This document shows, in pieces, positions 17,584 through 26,996 of a stretch of 64,000 nucleotides of DNA. The translations under genes were made by a program, and so were the position numbers. Source of the stretch: JAXLVB01 sp046329195 (GTDB taxonomy: Bacteria > Bacteroidota > Bacteroidia > Cytophagales > Spirosomataceae); NCBI GenBank assembly GCA_046329195.1, contig JAXLVB010000002.1:1426001-1490000 (forward strand), given 5' to 3'. Every line of letters starts with the position of its first letter. Position 1 is the stretch's first letter. Below the pieces are notes generated by a model. It did no database searches. It saw only the letters and a list, made by a program, of their open reading frames with translations, and was not told where the DNA came from.

Positions 17584-18030
17584 TTAGTCTGGTTTATTAT
17601 CTTGATTTAATTTTTTAAGCAAAATCTGAGTAAACTGAAGCTCAGCCTTATACAATTCAGCTAATTGCCTAGCATTGAGCACCTTAAGAAAGCGACTCAT
17701 GTATTCTTTTTCTAAGTCCACTTCTCGTTGCTTCAAATCCATTTGTTTTTTCAATGCTTCCACAATCTGAGCATCAGTAGCCGTCAGGGTATTGATTTCG
17801 TTCATTGAGCGGCGAATACTCTTCCGAATGTCTATTTGCTTGGCATCGTACTCGTTATAAATGGGCCAAAACTGAGTAGCTTGCTCTTGGGTCAAGTTGA
17901 GGCGGTTGGTTATAATGCCAATTTTGGCATTATTGATACGTTGCAGTCCTGGGCCTCCATTTTGGGCATACAGCATAGGAGCTGCAACCAAAACAAATAA
18001 GCCAATCATTACGTTTTTCATCGTTTTCAT
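17584..18030 (-). CDS. Periplasmic LTXXQ (Spy/CpxP-like) protein
   Basis: 148 residues with signal peptide (MKTMKNVMIGLFVLVAAPMLYAQ). The mature protein is helical; it carries LNLTQEQATQFWPIYNEYDA, the LTXXQ motif of the Spy/CpxP group, and a second long helix (QMDLKQREVDLEKEYMSRFL). In Enterobacteria these are ATP-independent periplasmic chaperones or stress-signalling inhibitors. Here it is the last gene of a sigma factor / anti-sigma-like unit, 29 bp after the preceding gene, which suggests an envelope-stress sensor; that role is inferred from context. Confidence 0.75.
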   Translation of the reverse strand: MKTMKNVMIGLFVLVAAPMLYAQNGGPGLQRINNAKIGIITNRLNLTQEQATQFWPIYNEYDAKQIDIRKSIRRSMNEINTLTATDAQIVEALKKQMDLKQREVDLEKEYMSRFLKVLNARQLAELYKAELQFTQILLKKLNQDNKPD

Positions 18031-18059
18031 TTGCTCTTTTTAGTGGTGTTCCTACTCAA

Positions 18060-18512
18060 TTAAATAACATCCTTTACGTCTTCAGGGTCAAGATGTTGAA
18101 TAATATCTTGAGGAGTAATATCTAGGTTTTCCATCATCAACGAATCTACATCTTGATACACCTGCTTTTTGATTCTTACCGTTGTTTCGTCGGCCAAGTC
18201 TTGTGATGAAATATTTTGCTGGTTTAGGTAATTGATGATTTCTGTTGAGGATACCTTACTGAGTTCTCCTTCGCCTAACGAGTCCTGACGAGCAGGGTAT
18301 GTAATCCAAATCAATAAGGCAACCAAACTAACCGTTGACACCGATAGCCAAGTACGGCGGGTATTCCAACTAAATGTAAACAAGGGCTCGGCTTTAGCTT
18401 TTGGTGCTATCCGAGCCTGTATGACCATTGGAAGGTCATCAAAATATCGGTCTGGCACTTGAAAGACTTCTTTTTTTTCAAGGTCTTCCAGTCGTATTCT
18501 TTGCTTTTTCAT
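18060..18512 (-). CDS. Single-pass membrane protein, putative anti-sigma factor
   Basis: 150 residues: a charged cytoplasmic N-terminal part (RLEDLEKKEVFQVPDRYFDDLP), one membrane helix around 53-68 (WLSVSTVSLVALLIWITY), and a periplasmic tail with a pattern of short helices (EIINYLNQQNISSQDLADE). There is no recognisable ZAS zinc motif, so the anti-sigma label comes from topology and its place directly after an ECF sigma gene and before an LTXXQ gene. It could be a regulator of another type. Confidence 0.6.
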   Translation of the reverse strand: MKKQRIRLEDLEKKEVFQVPDRYFDDLPMVIQARIAPKAKAEPLFTFSWNTRRTWLSVSTVSLVALLIWITYPARQDSLGEGELSKVSSTEIINYLNQQNISSQDLADETTVRIKKQVYQDVDSLMMENLDITPQDIIQHLDPEDVKDVI

Positions 18513-18606
18513 GATTAATGTTACTGCAAAATCAAACTTCTTGACTTAGAACGAATTACCTACTTTTTCTCCGTTCGATGTTAAGACAACAAAAAAACAC
18601 AAAGGT

Positions 18607-19146
18607 TTAATCTTCGCTCAAAAAATCTTCAATTTTTTTTACAGCTAAGTGATACGAAGCTTTGAGAGCCCCAACAGAGGTACCCGTTACTTCGGCAATA
18701 TCTTCGTATTTCATATCATCGAAGTACTTCATGTTGAACACCAATCGCTGTTTATCTGGAAGAGTGAGAAGGGCTTTTTGGAGTCTTAATTGAATTTCGT
18801 CACCTCCCACAAGAGGGTCACTGTTAATTTTTTCGGTCAACTCATTGGCTACATCATAGATAGGGATGAAAAAACGCTTTTTTTTCTTGTTTAAAAAATT
18901 TAAACATTCGTTTGTTGCAATCCGATAAATCCATGTAAATAATTGAGCGTCTCCTCGAAAGTTCTCTAGGCCCTGCCAAACTTTGATGAATGTCTCTTGG
19001 GTAAGGTCATCGGCATCGTCATGGTCAATGACCATTTTCCGAATGTGCCAATAAATTTTCTGCTGGTACTTGCGTACCAGCAGATTGAAGGCGTAGTTTC
19101 GACTTTCGGTCGTGGCAAATTTTTCAAGCAAATCGTGGTCTTGCAT
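18607..19146 (-). CDS. ECF RNA polymerase sigma factor
   Basis: 179 residues, the usual size of an extracytoplasmic-function sigma factor. Region 2 (YAFNLLVRKYQQKIYWHIRK, DDADDLTQETFIKVWQGLENF, LFTWIYRIATNECLNFL) and region 4 (LPDKQRLVFNMKYFDDMKYEDIAEVTGTSVGALKASYHLA) are complete, with a linker rich in Lys between. It leads a three-gene unit with a membrane anti-sigma-like protein and an LTXXQ periplasmic protein, a layout common in Bacteroidota for envelope responses. Confidence 0.93.
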   Translation of the reverse strand: MQDHDLLEKFATTESRNYAFNLLVRKYQQKIYWHIRKMVIDHDDADDLTQETFIKVWQGLENFRGDAQLFTWIYRIATNECLNFLNKKKKRFFIPIYDVANELTEKINSDPLVGGDEIQLRLQKALLTLPDKQRLVFNMKYFDDMKYEDIAEVTGTSVGALKASYHLAVKKIEDFLSED

Positions 19147-19230
19147 AGTTGCCGAGGTCCGTTAAAGAGGTTCTGTTATCTAAACAGTTCAAGTTGAAAT
19201 CTATAGGATAACAGGTTGGTCAAAAAACGG

Positions 19231-20190
19231 TTACCCATTTTTACGAGCAATGGCTCGCTTGGCCGCTTCCACGATACTTTTGGCAGATAATCCGTACTTT
19301 TCCATTAATTGAGCAGGGGTTCCACTTTCGCCAAACGAATCTTTGACACCCACATACTCTAACGGCACATAGTGATTTTGCACCAATACTTGCGCAATAG
19401 AATCGCCCAACCCTCCATTTATCTGGTGCTCTTCGGCACTTACCGCACAACCTGTTTTGCTTACCGATGCTAAGACAGCCTCTGTGTCAAAAGGTTTAAT
19501 GGTATGAATATTTATAATTTCGGCATTGATGCCTTCGGCCTCTAGGATTTCGCCGGCTTGGATAGCTTCCCAAACCAAATGACCTGTGGCAAAGATACTT
19601 ACGTCGGTACCTTCGTTCACCATCCATGCTTTTCCAATTTCAAATTTTTGGTCGGCATCAGTGAAAACTGGAATAACCGGACGGCCAAAACGCAAGTAAA
19701 CTGGCCCTTCATAGTCGGCAATGGCTATGGTAGCGGCCTTGGTTTGGTTAAAATCACATGGGTTAATCACAGTCATGCCCGGAAGCATTTTCATCATACC
19801 AAGGTCTTCCAGAATCTGGTGAGTGGCACCATCTTCGCCCAAAGTAAGCCCTGCGTGAGAAGCACAAATTTTTACATTTTTGCCTGAATACGCAATACTT
19901 TGACGGATCTGGTCATACACCCGACCTGTAGCGAAGTTGGCGAATGTAGTGGCAAACGGAATTTTGCCCCCAATGGTAAGGCCCGCCGCAATACTCATCA
20001 TATTAGCTTCGGCAATACCACATTGGAAAAAGCGCTCTGGGTTTTCTTTGATAAACGTATCAATCTTGAGCGAACCCACCAAGTCGGCGCAAAGGGTTAC
20101 AACGTTAGGATTGGTACGTCCTAACTCCGTCATTCCGGCCCCAAAGCCCGAACGAGTATCTTTCTTTTCGGTAAACGTGTATTTTTTCAT
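19231..20190 (-). CDS. Transketolase, C-terminal subunit
   Basis: About 319 residues from ATG 20190 (MKKYTFTEKKDTRSGFG); an ATG at 20202 and an open frame to 20244 also exist. It carries the pyrimidine-binding half of transketolase (NPNVVTLCADLVGSLKID, ERFFQCGIAEANMMSIAAGL with the catalytic Glu of GIAEANM) and the C-terminal transketolase domain. With the upstream gene it forms a split transketolase that moves two-carbon ketol units in the pentose phosphate pathway; split forms are common in archaea and many Bacteroidota. The two genes are adjacent on one strand. Confidence 0.92.
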   Translation of the reverse strand: MKKYTFTEKKDTRSGFGAGMTELGRTNPNVVTLCADLVGSLKIDTFIKENPERFFQCGIAEANMMSIAAGLTIGGKIPFATTFANFATGRVYDQIRQSIAYSGKNVKICASHAGLTLGEDGATHQILEDLGMMKMLPGMTVINPCDFNQTKAATIAIADYEGPVYLRFGRPVIPVFTDADQKFEIGKAWMVNEGTDVSIFATGHLVWEAIQAGEILEAEGINAEIINIHTIKPFDTEAVLASVSKTGCAVSAEEHQINGGLGDSIAQVLVQNHYVPLEYVGVKDSFGESGTPAQLMEKYGLSAKSIVEAAKRAIARKNG

Positions 20191-20257
20191 TGGTAAAGAC
20201 ATTTTTAAAAGCTTGGCCACTGTATTCGGCTTCGCTATTAACAACCTGAGAATTTTG

Positions 20258-21112
20258 CTAGTAATCCCCCAACGTTTCTTCTAACTGAGCCAAAGCATTG
20301 GCCAGTTGTTCGTCGTTAGGAGCTACACCGTGCCATTTGTGGCTGTGCATCATAAAATCAACGCCTTGCCCCATCTCGGTTTTCATCATAATGGCAATAG
20401 GCGTGCCTTGTTTTGCTAACGATTGCGCTTCTGAAATAGTAGCTACCAAAGCAGCCATGTCGTTACCATCGGTATGTAACACGGTCCAGCCAAATGCTTC
20501 GTATTTTTTACCCAAATCACGGTTGCTCATTACTTTGTCAGTAGGGCCGTCAATTTGCTGACCGTTGTAATCAACAAAAGCAATGAGGTTATCTACTTTA
20601 TGATGGGGAGCAAACTGTGCCGCTTCCCACACCTGACCTTCTTGTTGTTCGCCGTCACCCATCAGCACATAGACAAAACGGTCATCGCCGTTGAGTTTTT
20701 TAGCTAATGCAGCCCCAATGGCTACAGACATTCCTTGTCCCAATGAACCCGATGCTACTCTGATACCCGGCAGGTGCTCGTGAGTGGTAGGGTGCCCTTG
20801 CAACCGTGAGTTGATTTTGCGGAAGGTAGCCAATTCGCTTACTGGAAAATACCCCCGACGAGCCAAGGTAGAATAAAACACGGGAGAAATGTGGCCATTT
20901 GACAAGAAAAACAAGTCTTCGCCAGTGCCGTCCATGTCAAAAACAGGGCTGCCGTTTTCTTCCTTCAACTGCATGAAGTGAAAATACAAGGCTACAAACA
21001 AATCGGCGCAGCCTAAAGAACCGCCCGGGTGCCCAGACTGACATCCGTGTACTTGCCGCAACACATCACGTCGAACTTGAGACGCAATTCGTGATAACTG
21101 GGTAATGTCCAT
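20258..21112 (-). CDS. Transketolase, N-terminal subunit
   Basis: 284 residues. This is the thiamine-diphosphate-binding half: SGHPGGSLGCADLFVALY at 26-43, the GDG start of the ThDP motif at 152-154 (MGDGEQQEGQVWEAA) and its closing Asn183 (DYNGQQIDG). It needs the partner encoded just downstream, which supplies the pyrimidine-binding half, to build the active site. First gene of the two-gene unit; the start at 21112 agrees with the family N-terminus. Confidence 0.93.
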   Translation of the reverse strand: MDITQLSRIASQVRRDVLRQVHGCQSGHPGGSLGCADLFVALYFHFMQLKEENGSPVFDMDGTGEDLFFLSNGHISPVFYSTLARRGYFPVSELATFRKINSRLQGHPTTHEHLPGIRVASGSLGQGMSVAIGAALAKKLNGDDRFVYVLMGDGEQQEGQVWEAAQFAPHHKVDNLIAFVDYNGQQIDGPTDKVMSNRDLGKKYEAFGWTVLHTDGNDMAALVATISEAQSLAKQGTPIAIMMKTEMGQGVDFMMHSHKWHGVAPNDEQLANALAQLEETLGDY

Positions 21113-21225
21113 TAGTTAGATTGAAAAGAAATTACTGATTGGATTATTCGAGATTGGTATTTGGCTGTCGCCTTTGTAACCAAGGTAGAATCATTTAATG
21201 GTTTCTGCTGTTGAATCCGTGATTG

Positions 21226-21675
21226 TTACGCACCGACTATCTGAGCCGTGTGTTCTTTGGTATCTACTTTGGTGATGACTTCGGCAATTTTGCCTTGTTC
21301 ATCAATCACAAAAGTAGTTCGGATAATCCCAAAGAAGGATTTTCCATACATGGATTTTTCACCCCAAACACCATACGCCTCCACAATTTTGTGGTCGGTA
21401 TCGGCCAATAACGGAAACGGCAGTTGGTATTTCTTGATGAATTTTTGGTGCGATTTTTCATCATCTACACTTACCCCTAATACCACAAAGCCTTTGCTCA
21501 ACAGTATGTCGTAATTGTCCCTAAGATTACAGGCTTGTGCTGTACACCCTGGGGTATCGTCTTTGGGATAAAAATAGAGAACTACTTTTTTACCTGAAAA
21601 ATCGCTCAAACGCACTATGTTCCCATCTTGATCTTTTGCTTCAAAAGCGGGAGCCAATTCACCAATGGTAAGCAT
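21226..21675 (-). CDS. bcp: Thioredoxin-dependent peroxiredoxin Bcp/PrxQ
   Basis: 149 residues of the AhpC/TSA fold. Peroxidatic Cys44 lies in KDDTPGCTAQACNLRD and Cys49, five residues on, is the resolving Cys, the arrangement of the Bcp/PrxQ class. Reduces hydrogen peroxide and organic hydroperoxides in the cytosol with electrons from thioredoxin. Ends IVGA. Monocistronic in appearance: about 110 bp separate it from the transketolase pair and it has its own upstream region. Confidence 0.93.
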   Translation of the reverse strand: MLTIGELAPAFEAKDQDGNIVRLSDFSGKKVVLYFYPKDDTPGCTAQACNLRDNYDILLSKGFVVLGVSVDDEKSHQKFIKKYQLPFPLLADTDHKIVEAYGVWGEKSMYGKSFFGIIRTTFVIDEQGKIAEVITKVDTKEHTAQIVGA

Positions 21676-21804
21676 AAATTGTACAGTTTAGATAAAAAGT
21701 GTCGAACGACTATTATTAATTGTCAAAATTACACTTTTTATTTTTTTGGATTAAACTATTTTAAAATAAAATTATTTACAGCTAATTCTAAGCGAATCAA
21801 CCCG

Positions 21805-23808
21805 TTATCTTTTTTTCTTTTTATGGCTCTTGGCCGGATGCGTTTTGACGTTTTTCTTTTTAGCAGCCAATGGCACCAGTGGCTCGGCAAAATCGTCTTC
21901 AAGTACAGTTGTATTACCTGCTCCGTCTTGAACTTCTAGACGCAAATCACCATCAAACAACTGCGTGGTATCTTGGCGTTCGGACCAAATCAAATCACGC
22001 TTATAATCATAATTCATCAAGACCCACTGTCCATTGACAGTAGCTCTCCAAGTACCGATGTCCGACAAGTCATCGCTTACAATAGCCGAGAATGCCGATT
22101 TATTTTTTGTCGAAATTCGAGCTCTTGGTGGCACGGTATCAGTCAAGAGCACAAAGTTACCTAATTCTCTGGTTTTGAACTCAATTACATCGCCTTTCCA
22201 GGTTCCACCCAAAAACCGAGGTCTCGACCCATTCTGCAAATACATGAACGTTTTTGCCTTCAGATCAGGTTGTCGGCTGGGTTTATAGCTGACTGTAAGA
22301 TAATCTCGCAGGGGTATGGTGTAATTCCCCATCACAAAGCCGTTTCCTTTATCCTGAACATTCAGGTAGAGCGTATCAAACAAGGAATTTGCTCCTACCT
22401 CTACCGAAAAATTGGCCTCTTTTAATCTTTTCTGAATACCCGGTGGAATTACATAATTAAAATAAGTCTTTACTATCAGATTGTTGATTTGCACCGAATC
22501 AGGAAGACCTTTTCGCAAATCCATCAAAAACACCGCTTCGTTATTCTTAATATACGCCAACGGCATTTCTTGGCGATTTCGCTTAAAATACGCAAATCCA
22601 ACTGGCGACGAGGAATTGACGTTTTTTGCCGAAACTACCAATGAATTTTCATCTACCTGCGTTACAATTGCCATCGGAAATTTACTGGCCCCTACCAGCG
22701 TAGCAACGGGCTCATTTCCTGCACCTTGAATTTGAAAGGTTAAAAAACTCAAGTTCTGATAAACATCCCATACTTTGATACGAATGGTATGAAGGGCATT
22801 ATCTGCAATGTTGATTCGACCTTTGGAGGGCAAATTTTCATAAAATGGCATCCGATTACCATCTATCAAATAACACCTATTCCAACGCTTACCCGTCAAT
22901 TTTTCGATTTCATAATTAACATGAACGTTGTAATCTCGTGTCCAGTCATTTGGAAACATCTCGATGGTATGATTCCAAATGGGCTTACCATCCATTTCAA
23001 CTTCGATACAAGTCACGCCGTTGCGATTGTCGGAGCCTGTCGTTTTGTCGTAACAAAGCAACTCTAGCCCGATACTACCTTTGGCCTCAATCGGCTGATT
23101 GATGACGTATCCTTCACCTTTTTTATATTGAAGTGCATACACTTTACGGCCATACTCGCCTTCTATTCGAGCATCAATCCCCATTGTTTTGATAGCAAGC
23201 CCTTCAATTACAGGTGGGATTTCGTCTTTTACTTCACCAAATCCAAAATTCAATGGATTGAGGATATTATCTTTAGAATCTCGTATCTCAAAGTGCAAGT
23301 GAGGCCCGCCCGAACCACCTGTGTTGCCTGAAAGCCCAATCAATTCCAATTTTTTGATGGGAAGTTCATTAGGTTGAGGACGTAGGTCTATTTCAAATGT
23401 CTGTTTGGCATACTGCTGTTGCCGCACATAGTTACCAATGGCTTCGTTAAAATTAAGCAGGTGACCATACACCGTAGTGAAGCCTGTTGGATGTTGAATG
23501 AATATGACATTACCATACCCTCCAGTCATTACGGCAATACGAGAAACATAGCCCTCTGCTGCCGCATAAACGGGCAATCCTTCTCGTTGCTGAGTTTTGA
23601 TGTCAATACCTGCGTGAAAATGGTTGGCACGTAAATCGCCCATACCACCAGACAAGAAATTACGCTGCCCTGGGTTAATGGGAAAACCAAAATATCCAAC
23701 TGGATACGATGCTTTTTGTGCATAGCTTTCTGATAGGCTATTTAGCAAAAGCAGCCCAATCATAAGTAGTGCACTAGTAAAACGACGGCGAATCAACGGA
23801 TAAATCAA
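21805..23808 (-). CDS. Secreted M23 (LytM) metallopeptidase
   Basis: 667 residues if translation starts at TTG 23808, which yields a proper signal peptide with Arg-rich n-region (IYPLIRRRFTSALLMIGLLL...SYAQ). The first ATG, at 23763, gives a signal peptide without positive charges, so TTG is preferred. The LytM domain is N-terminal: His65 and Asp69 (HFHAGID), His116 (VYGHL) and HLHFE with His170 and His172, all four zinc/catalytic positions present. About 450 residues of beta-rich sequence follow. M23 enzymes cut peptidoglycan cross-bridges; the long C-terminal part suggests a specialised envelope role. Confidence 0.88.
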   Translation of the reverse strand: MIYPLIRRRFTSALLMIGLLLLNSLSESYAQKASYPVGYFGFPINPGQRNFLSGGMGDLRANHFHAGIDIKTQQREGLPVYAAAEGYVSRIAVMTGGYGNVIFIQHPTGFTTVYGHLLNFNEAIGNYVRQQQYAKQTFEIDLRPQPNELPIKKLELIGLSGNTGGSGGPHLHFEIRDSKDNILNPLNFGFGEVKDEIPPVIEGLAIKTMGIDARIEGEYGRKVYALQYKKGEGYVINQPIEAKGSIGLELLCYDKTTGSDNRNGVTCIEVEMDGKPIWNHTIEMFPNDWTRDYNVHVNYEIEKLTGKRWNRCYLIDGNRMPFYENLPSKGRINIADNALHTIRIKVWDVYQNLSFLTFQIQGAGNEPVATLVGASKFPMAIVTQVDENSLVVSAKNVNSSSPVGFAYFKRNRQEMPLAYIKNNEAVFLMDLRKGLPDSVQINNLIVKTYFNYVIPPGIQKRLKEANFSVEVGANSLFDTLYLNVQDKGNGFVMGNYTIPLRDYLTVSYKPSRQPDLKAKTFMYLQNGSRPRFLGGTWKGDVIEFKTRELGNFVLLTDTVPPRARISTKNKSAFSAIVSDDLSDIGTWRATVNGQWVLMNYDYKRDLIWSERQDTTQLFDGDLRLEVQDGAGNTTVLEDDFAEPLVPLAAKKKNVKTHPAKSHKKKKR

Positions 23809-23856
23809 CTTGTTTTGGGTAGTGTTTTGAAACAGGTTCTTGCCACGCAGAGGGGC

Positions 23857-24468
23857 TTATTTCACTTCAAAATCGAGCATTTTCTCGCTTTCGAGATAAG
23901 CTACTAATCGGTCTCCAATTTTTACAGGACCAACGCCTTTAGGTGTACCTGTAAAGATAATATCCCCTGTTTTGAGTGTAAAGTACCTCGACACAAAAGC
24001 GATGATTTCATCTATATTCCATAGCATCATTGAAGTATTACCTTGCTGACGGATTTCACCATTGACTTCTAAGCTAAAATTCAAGTTGTTGAGGTCGGCA
24101 AATTGGCTTTTGGAAACGAAGTTGGAAATCGGTGCCGAGCCATTGAACGCTTTGGCAAGTTCCCACGGCAAGCCTTTGGCCTTGAGTTTGCTTTGAACGT
24201 CACGAGCTGTAAAATCTATACCAATGCCTATTTCGTCATAGTATTTATGAGCAAACTGGGTCTCAATATTTTTTCCCATTTTATTGATTTTGACAATAAT
24301 TTCAAGTTCATGATGAACATCTTGTGAAAAATCAGGGAAATAAAAGGGTTCATTATCCTTCAAAATCGCCGTGTCAGGTTTTGAAAAAATAACGGGTTCG
24401 TCAGGGCGCTCGTTGTTCAACTCGGCAATATGTTCGGCATAATTACGACCTATGGCAAGAATTTTCAT
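23857..24468 (-). CDS. Fumarylacetoacetate hydrolase-family protein
   Basis: 203 residues, the short FAH form. It has the metal-binding acidic residues of the fold (VHHELEIIVKINK; GIGIDFTARDVQ) and the closing TGTPKGVGPVKIGDRL. Short FAH proteins act as acylpyruvases or oxaloacetate decarboxylases/tautomerases; which one applies here cannot be read from the sequence. Starts 184 bp from the divergent M48 gene and sits just upstream of the M23 gene on the same strand. Confidence 0.88.
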   Translation of the reverse strand: MKILAIGRNYAEHIAELNNERPDEPVIFSKPDTAILKDNEPFYFPDFSQDVHHELEIIVKINKMGKNIETQFAHKYYDEIGIGIDFTARDVQSKLKAKGLPWELAKAFNGSAPISNFVSKSQFADLNNLNFSLEVNGEIRQQGNTSMMLWNIDEIIAFVSRYFTLKTGDIIFTGTPKGVGPVKIGDRLVAYLESEKMLDFEVK

Positions 24469-24602
24469 AATTTAGACGTTATGTTCCAAAAATTGCTGCA
24501 AAACTACCGTAAGTTTGAGTTTTTATCTACGTTTATTTTAATTTTTGGTACTTTTTTATTGGATTTGCGTCTAACAATCTGTATTCTTACTTTAGGTTTT
24601 TA

Positions 24603-24610
24603 TACTTTCG
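24603..24610 (+). promoter_or_regulatory. Possible Bacteroidota -7 element for the M48 gene
   Basis: TACTTTCG resembles the TAnnTTTG -7 hexamer-like element of Bacteroidota (seven of eight positions, counting the two free ones) and is 41 bp before the ATG at 24652. No clear TTTG -33 box was found at the expected distance, so the call is weak. Confidence 0.25.
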
Positions 24611-24651
24611 TCTGAAAACCCAACGCTTTACAAACCGTAACCAACCCTAAC

Positions 24652-25488
24652 ATGAAAAAAGTTTTTTTGGGTATTGCCGTCTTGCTGGTCATGTATGCTT
24701 GTGCCAGAGTACCCATCACGAATCGTAAGCAATTGATTCTGATTTCGGATGCCGAAATGAATGCCATGGCTTTTGCCAGCTACAAAGAGTTTTTAGATAC
24801 TAATAAGGTAATACCTGTTAACAACTCACAAACCACGATGGTCAAGCGAGTGGGCGACCGCATTGCCAAGGCTGCCGAGCAATATTTTCAGGCCATAGGT
24901 CACCCTGAATATTTGGAGGGTTACCAATGGCAAACCGAGCTGGTTCAGAGCAATCAAGTAAACGCTTGGTGTATGCCTGGTGGAAAAATGGTGGTTTACA
25001 CAGGTATTTTGCCGATTACCCAAACAGAAGGCGGCCTTGCGGTGGTGATGGGCCATGAGGTATCGCACGCTATTGCCAAGCACGGTGCTGAGCGTATGAG
25101 TGAGCAAATGGTAGCGCAAGGGTTGTTGGTAGGTGGTCAAGTGGCCTTAGGCGTTTCGATGCGAGACAAACCTCAGCAAACTCAAGCGCTCTGGAACACA
25201 GTTTTTGGAGCGGCTACGGTAGGTACCCAGTTGGGATTACTGGCTCACAGCCGCAACCAAGAGTCTGAAGCCGATCATTTAGGATTGATTTTCATGTCTA
25301 TTGCTGGCTATAATCCGCAAGAAGCTGTGCCATTTTGGCAACGAATGGCTGCCAAAGCAGGGGGACAAAAACCCCCAGAATTCCTTTCGACTCACCCATC
25401 GGATGAAACCCGAATTTCACAGATTCAAGGTTGGATGGCCGAAGCTACTGATTACTATCAAAAATCGGGTGGTGGTGTAAGGCGATAG
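24652..25488 (+). CDS. M48-family metallopeptidase (probable lipoprotein)
   Basis: 278 residues. The N-terminus MKKVFLGIAVLLVMYAC is a short hydrophobic signal ending at Cys17, compatible with a lipoprotein though the lipobox (MYAC) is not ideal. The catalytic HEVSH is at 135-139 (VVMGHEVSHAIAKHG) and the third zinc ligand lies in NQESEADHLG (204-208). This is the soluble periplasmic BepA/LoiP-like branch of M48 (HtpX relatives), which handles outer-membrane protein quality control in Proteobacteria. Stands alone and ends at a perfect terminator. Confidence 0.9.
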   Translation: MKKVFLGIAVLLVMYACARVPITNRKQLILISDAEMNAMAFASYKEFLDTNKVIPVNNSQTTMVKRVGDRIAKAAEQYFQAIGHPEYLEGYQWQTELVQSNQVNAWCMPGGKMVVYTGILPITQTEGGLAVVMGHEVSHAIAKHGAERMSEQMVAQGLLVGGQVALGVSMRDKPQQTQALWNTVFGAATVGTQLGLLAHSRNQESEADHLGLIFMSIAGYNPQEAVPFWQRMAAKAGGQKPPEFLSTHPSDETRISQIQGWMAEATDYYQKSGGGVRR

Positions 25489-25520
25489 CAAGTATAGTTA
25501 GATTGTTTGGTAATCTAACC

Positions 25521-25555
25521 AAAAAGGGAGGCGGCCAAAGGCCGCCTCCCTTTTT
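25521..25555. terminator. Bidirectional rho-independent terminator
   Basis: Perfect 16-bp inverted repeat, A5-GGGAGGCGGCC, loop AAA, GGCCGCCTCCC-T5, between the converging M48 and sucC genes. Confidence 0.96.
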
Positions 25556-25589
25556 GATATTACTACTTTATAATCCTAAATCTCAGGCA

Positions 25590-26807
25590 TTAAGAAGCTT
25601 TTAGTACTTCTTCTACCTTTGCCGCAGCATCTTTGAGCAATACGGCAGAGAATACTTTCAAGCCTGATTCATCAATGATACGAGCACCTTCTTCGGCATT
25701 GGTTCCTTGCAAACGAACCACAATTGGCACTGGAATATCGCCAATGGCTTTGTAGGCTTCTACCACACCGGTTGCTACACGGTCGCAACGAACGATACCA
25801 CCGAAGATGTTAATCAAGATGGCTTTAACGTTCGGGTCTTTCAAGATGATACGAAAACCAGCTTCTACCGTGCGGGCGTTAGCTCCACCACCTACATCTA
25901 AGAAGTTGGCAGGTTCGCCACCAGACAATTTGATGATGTCCATCGTAGCCATTGCCAAACCAGCGCCGTTGACCATACAACCTACGTTTCCATCGAGTTT
26001 TACGTAGTTCAAGTCGTTTTGGCTTGCTTCTACTTCTAGTGGGTCTTCTTCGCTGATGTCACGCATTTCGGCCAAGTCTGGGTGACGGAACAAAGCGTTG
26101 TCGTCTAAGTTTACTTTGCCATCAACGGCTAAAATTTTATTATCAGAAGTTTTGAGCACGGGGTTAATCTCAAACATCGAGGCGTCGGTTTCAACATACG
26201 CTTTGTAGAGCGAGTTGATGAATTTCACCATTTCTTTGAACGCTTCGCCTTCTACACCTAAACCAAAAGCCACTTTGCGTGCTTGGAATGGCTGCAAGCC
26301 TACTCGTGGGTCAATCCATTCTTTGATGATTTTTTCGGGGTGATTTTCGGCTACTTCTTCGATGTCCATACCGCCTTCGGTAGAGGCCATAATCACGTTA
26401 CAAGCCTTGGCACGATCCAACAAAATCGAAATGTAGTATTCTTTTGGCTCGGTTGCACCTGGATAATACACATCCTGTGCAATCAACACTTTGTGTACTT
26501 TTTTGCCCTCTGGTCCTGTTTGGTGGGTAACCAAAACATTGCCGAGGATATTTTTTGATATTGTCCGAACATCGTCCAAAGATTTGGCTAGGGCAACACC
26601 ACGTTGCTCAGTGCCTACAATTTTGCCTTTGCCTCGACCACCCGCATGAATCTGCGACTTCACAACATACCAAGTTGTGCCTGTTTGTGCGTTGAGTTCA
26701 CGGGCCACTTCTACTGCTTTTTCAGGGGTGTCCGCCACAATACCTTCTTGGATGCGTACGCCGTACTTTTTTAAAATTCCTTTGGCTTGATACTCGTGAA
26801 TATTCAT
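25590..26807 (-). CDS. sucC: Succinate-CoA ligase (ADP/GDP-forming), beta subunit
   Basis: 405 residues. ATP-grasp N-terminal domain (MNIHEYQAKGILKKYGV...; SQIHAGGRGKGKIVG) and C-terminal CoA-ligase domain (FLDVGGGANARTVEAGFRII, INIFGGIVRCDRVATGVVEA) are complete. It catalyses substrate-level phosphorylation in the citric acid cycle with the alpha subunit SucD, which is not in this window; sucC and sucD are often unlinked in Bacteroidota. Monocistronic, with a strong terminator after it. Confidence 0.97.
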   Translation of the reverse strand: MNIHEYQAKGILKKYGVRIQEGIVADTPEKAVEVARELNAQTGTTWYVVKSQIHAGGRGKGKIVGTEQRGVALAKSLDDVRTISKNILGNVLVTHQTGPEGKKVHKVLIAQDVYYPGATEPKEYYISILLDRAKACNVIMASTEGGMDIEEVAENHPEKIIKEWIDPRVGLQPFQARKVAFGLGVEGEAFKEMVKFINSLYKAYVETDASMFEINPVLKTSDNKILAVDGKVNLDDNALFRHPDLAEMRDISEEDPLEVEASQNDLNYVKLDGNVGCMVNGAGLAMATMDIIKLSGGEPANFLDVGGGANARTVEAGFRIILKDPNVKAILINIFGGIVRCDRVATGVVEAYKAIGDIPVPIVVRLQGTNAEEGARIIDESGLKVFSAVLLKDAAAKVEEVLKAS

Positions 26808-26996
26808 TTTTTGAGCGTTAAATGATTGGGTTTAATCTGATTATCAGCAAGTTTAGTCAGAAACGACCTCAACAGTTCAGAAATGGCAACTCAATCGAAC
26901 TACGATTTTCCGAAAAGTTGTGCCAAATTAGCGAATTATTCGTTAGGTAAGGGAAGAGTTTTTCGATTTTATTTGTTTCAACATCATCCACACACT

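Noticed and set aside
20190..20244. Longer start of the transketolase C-terminal subunit at 20244
   Set aside because: Family proteins begin at about MKKYTFTEKK; the extra residues look like leader.
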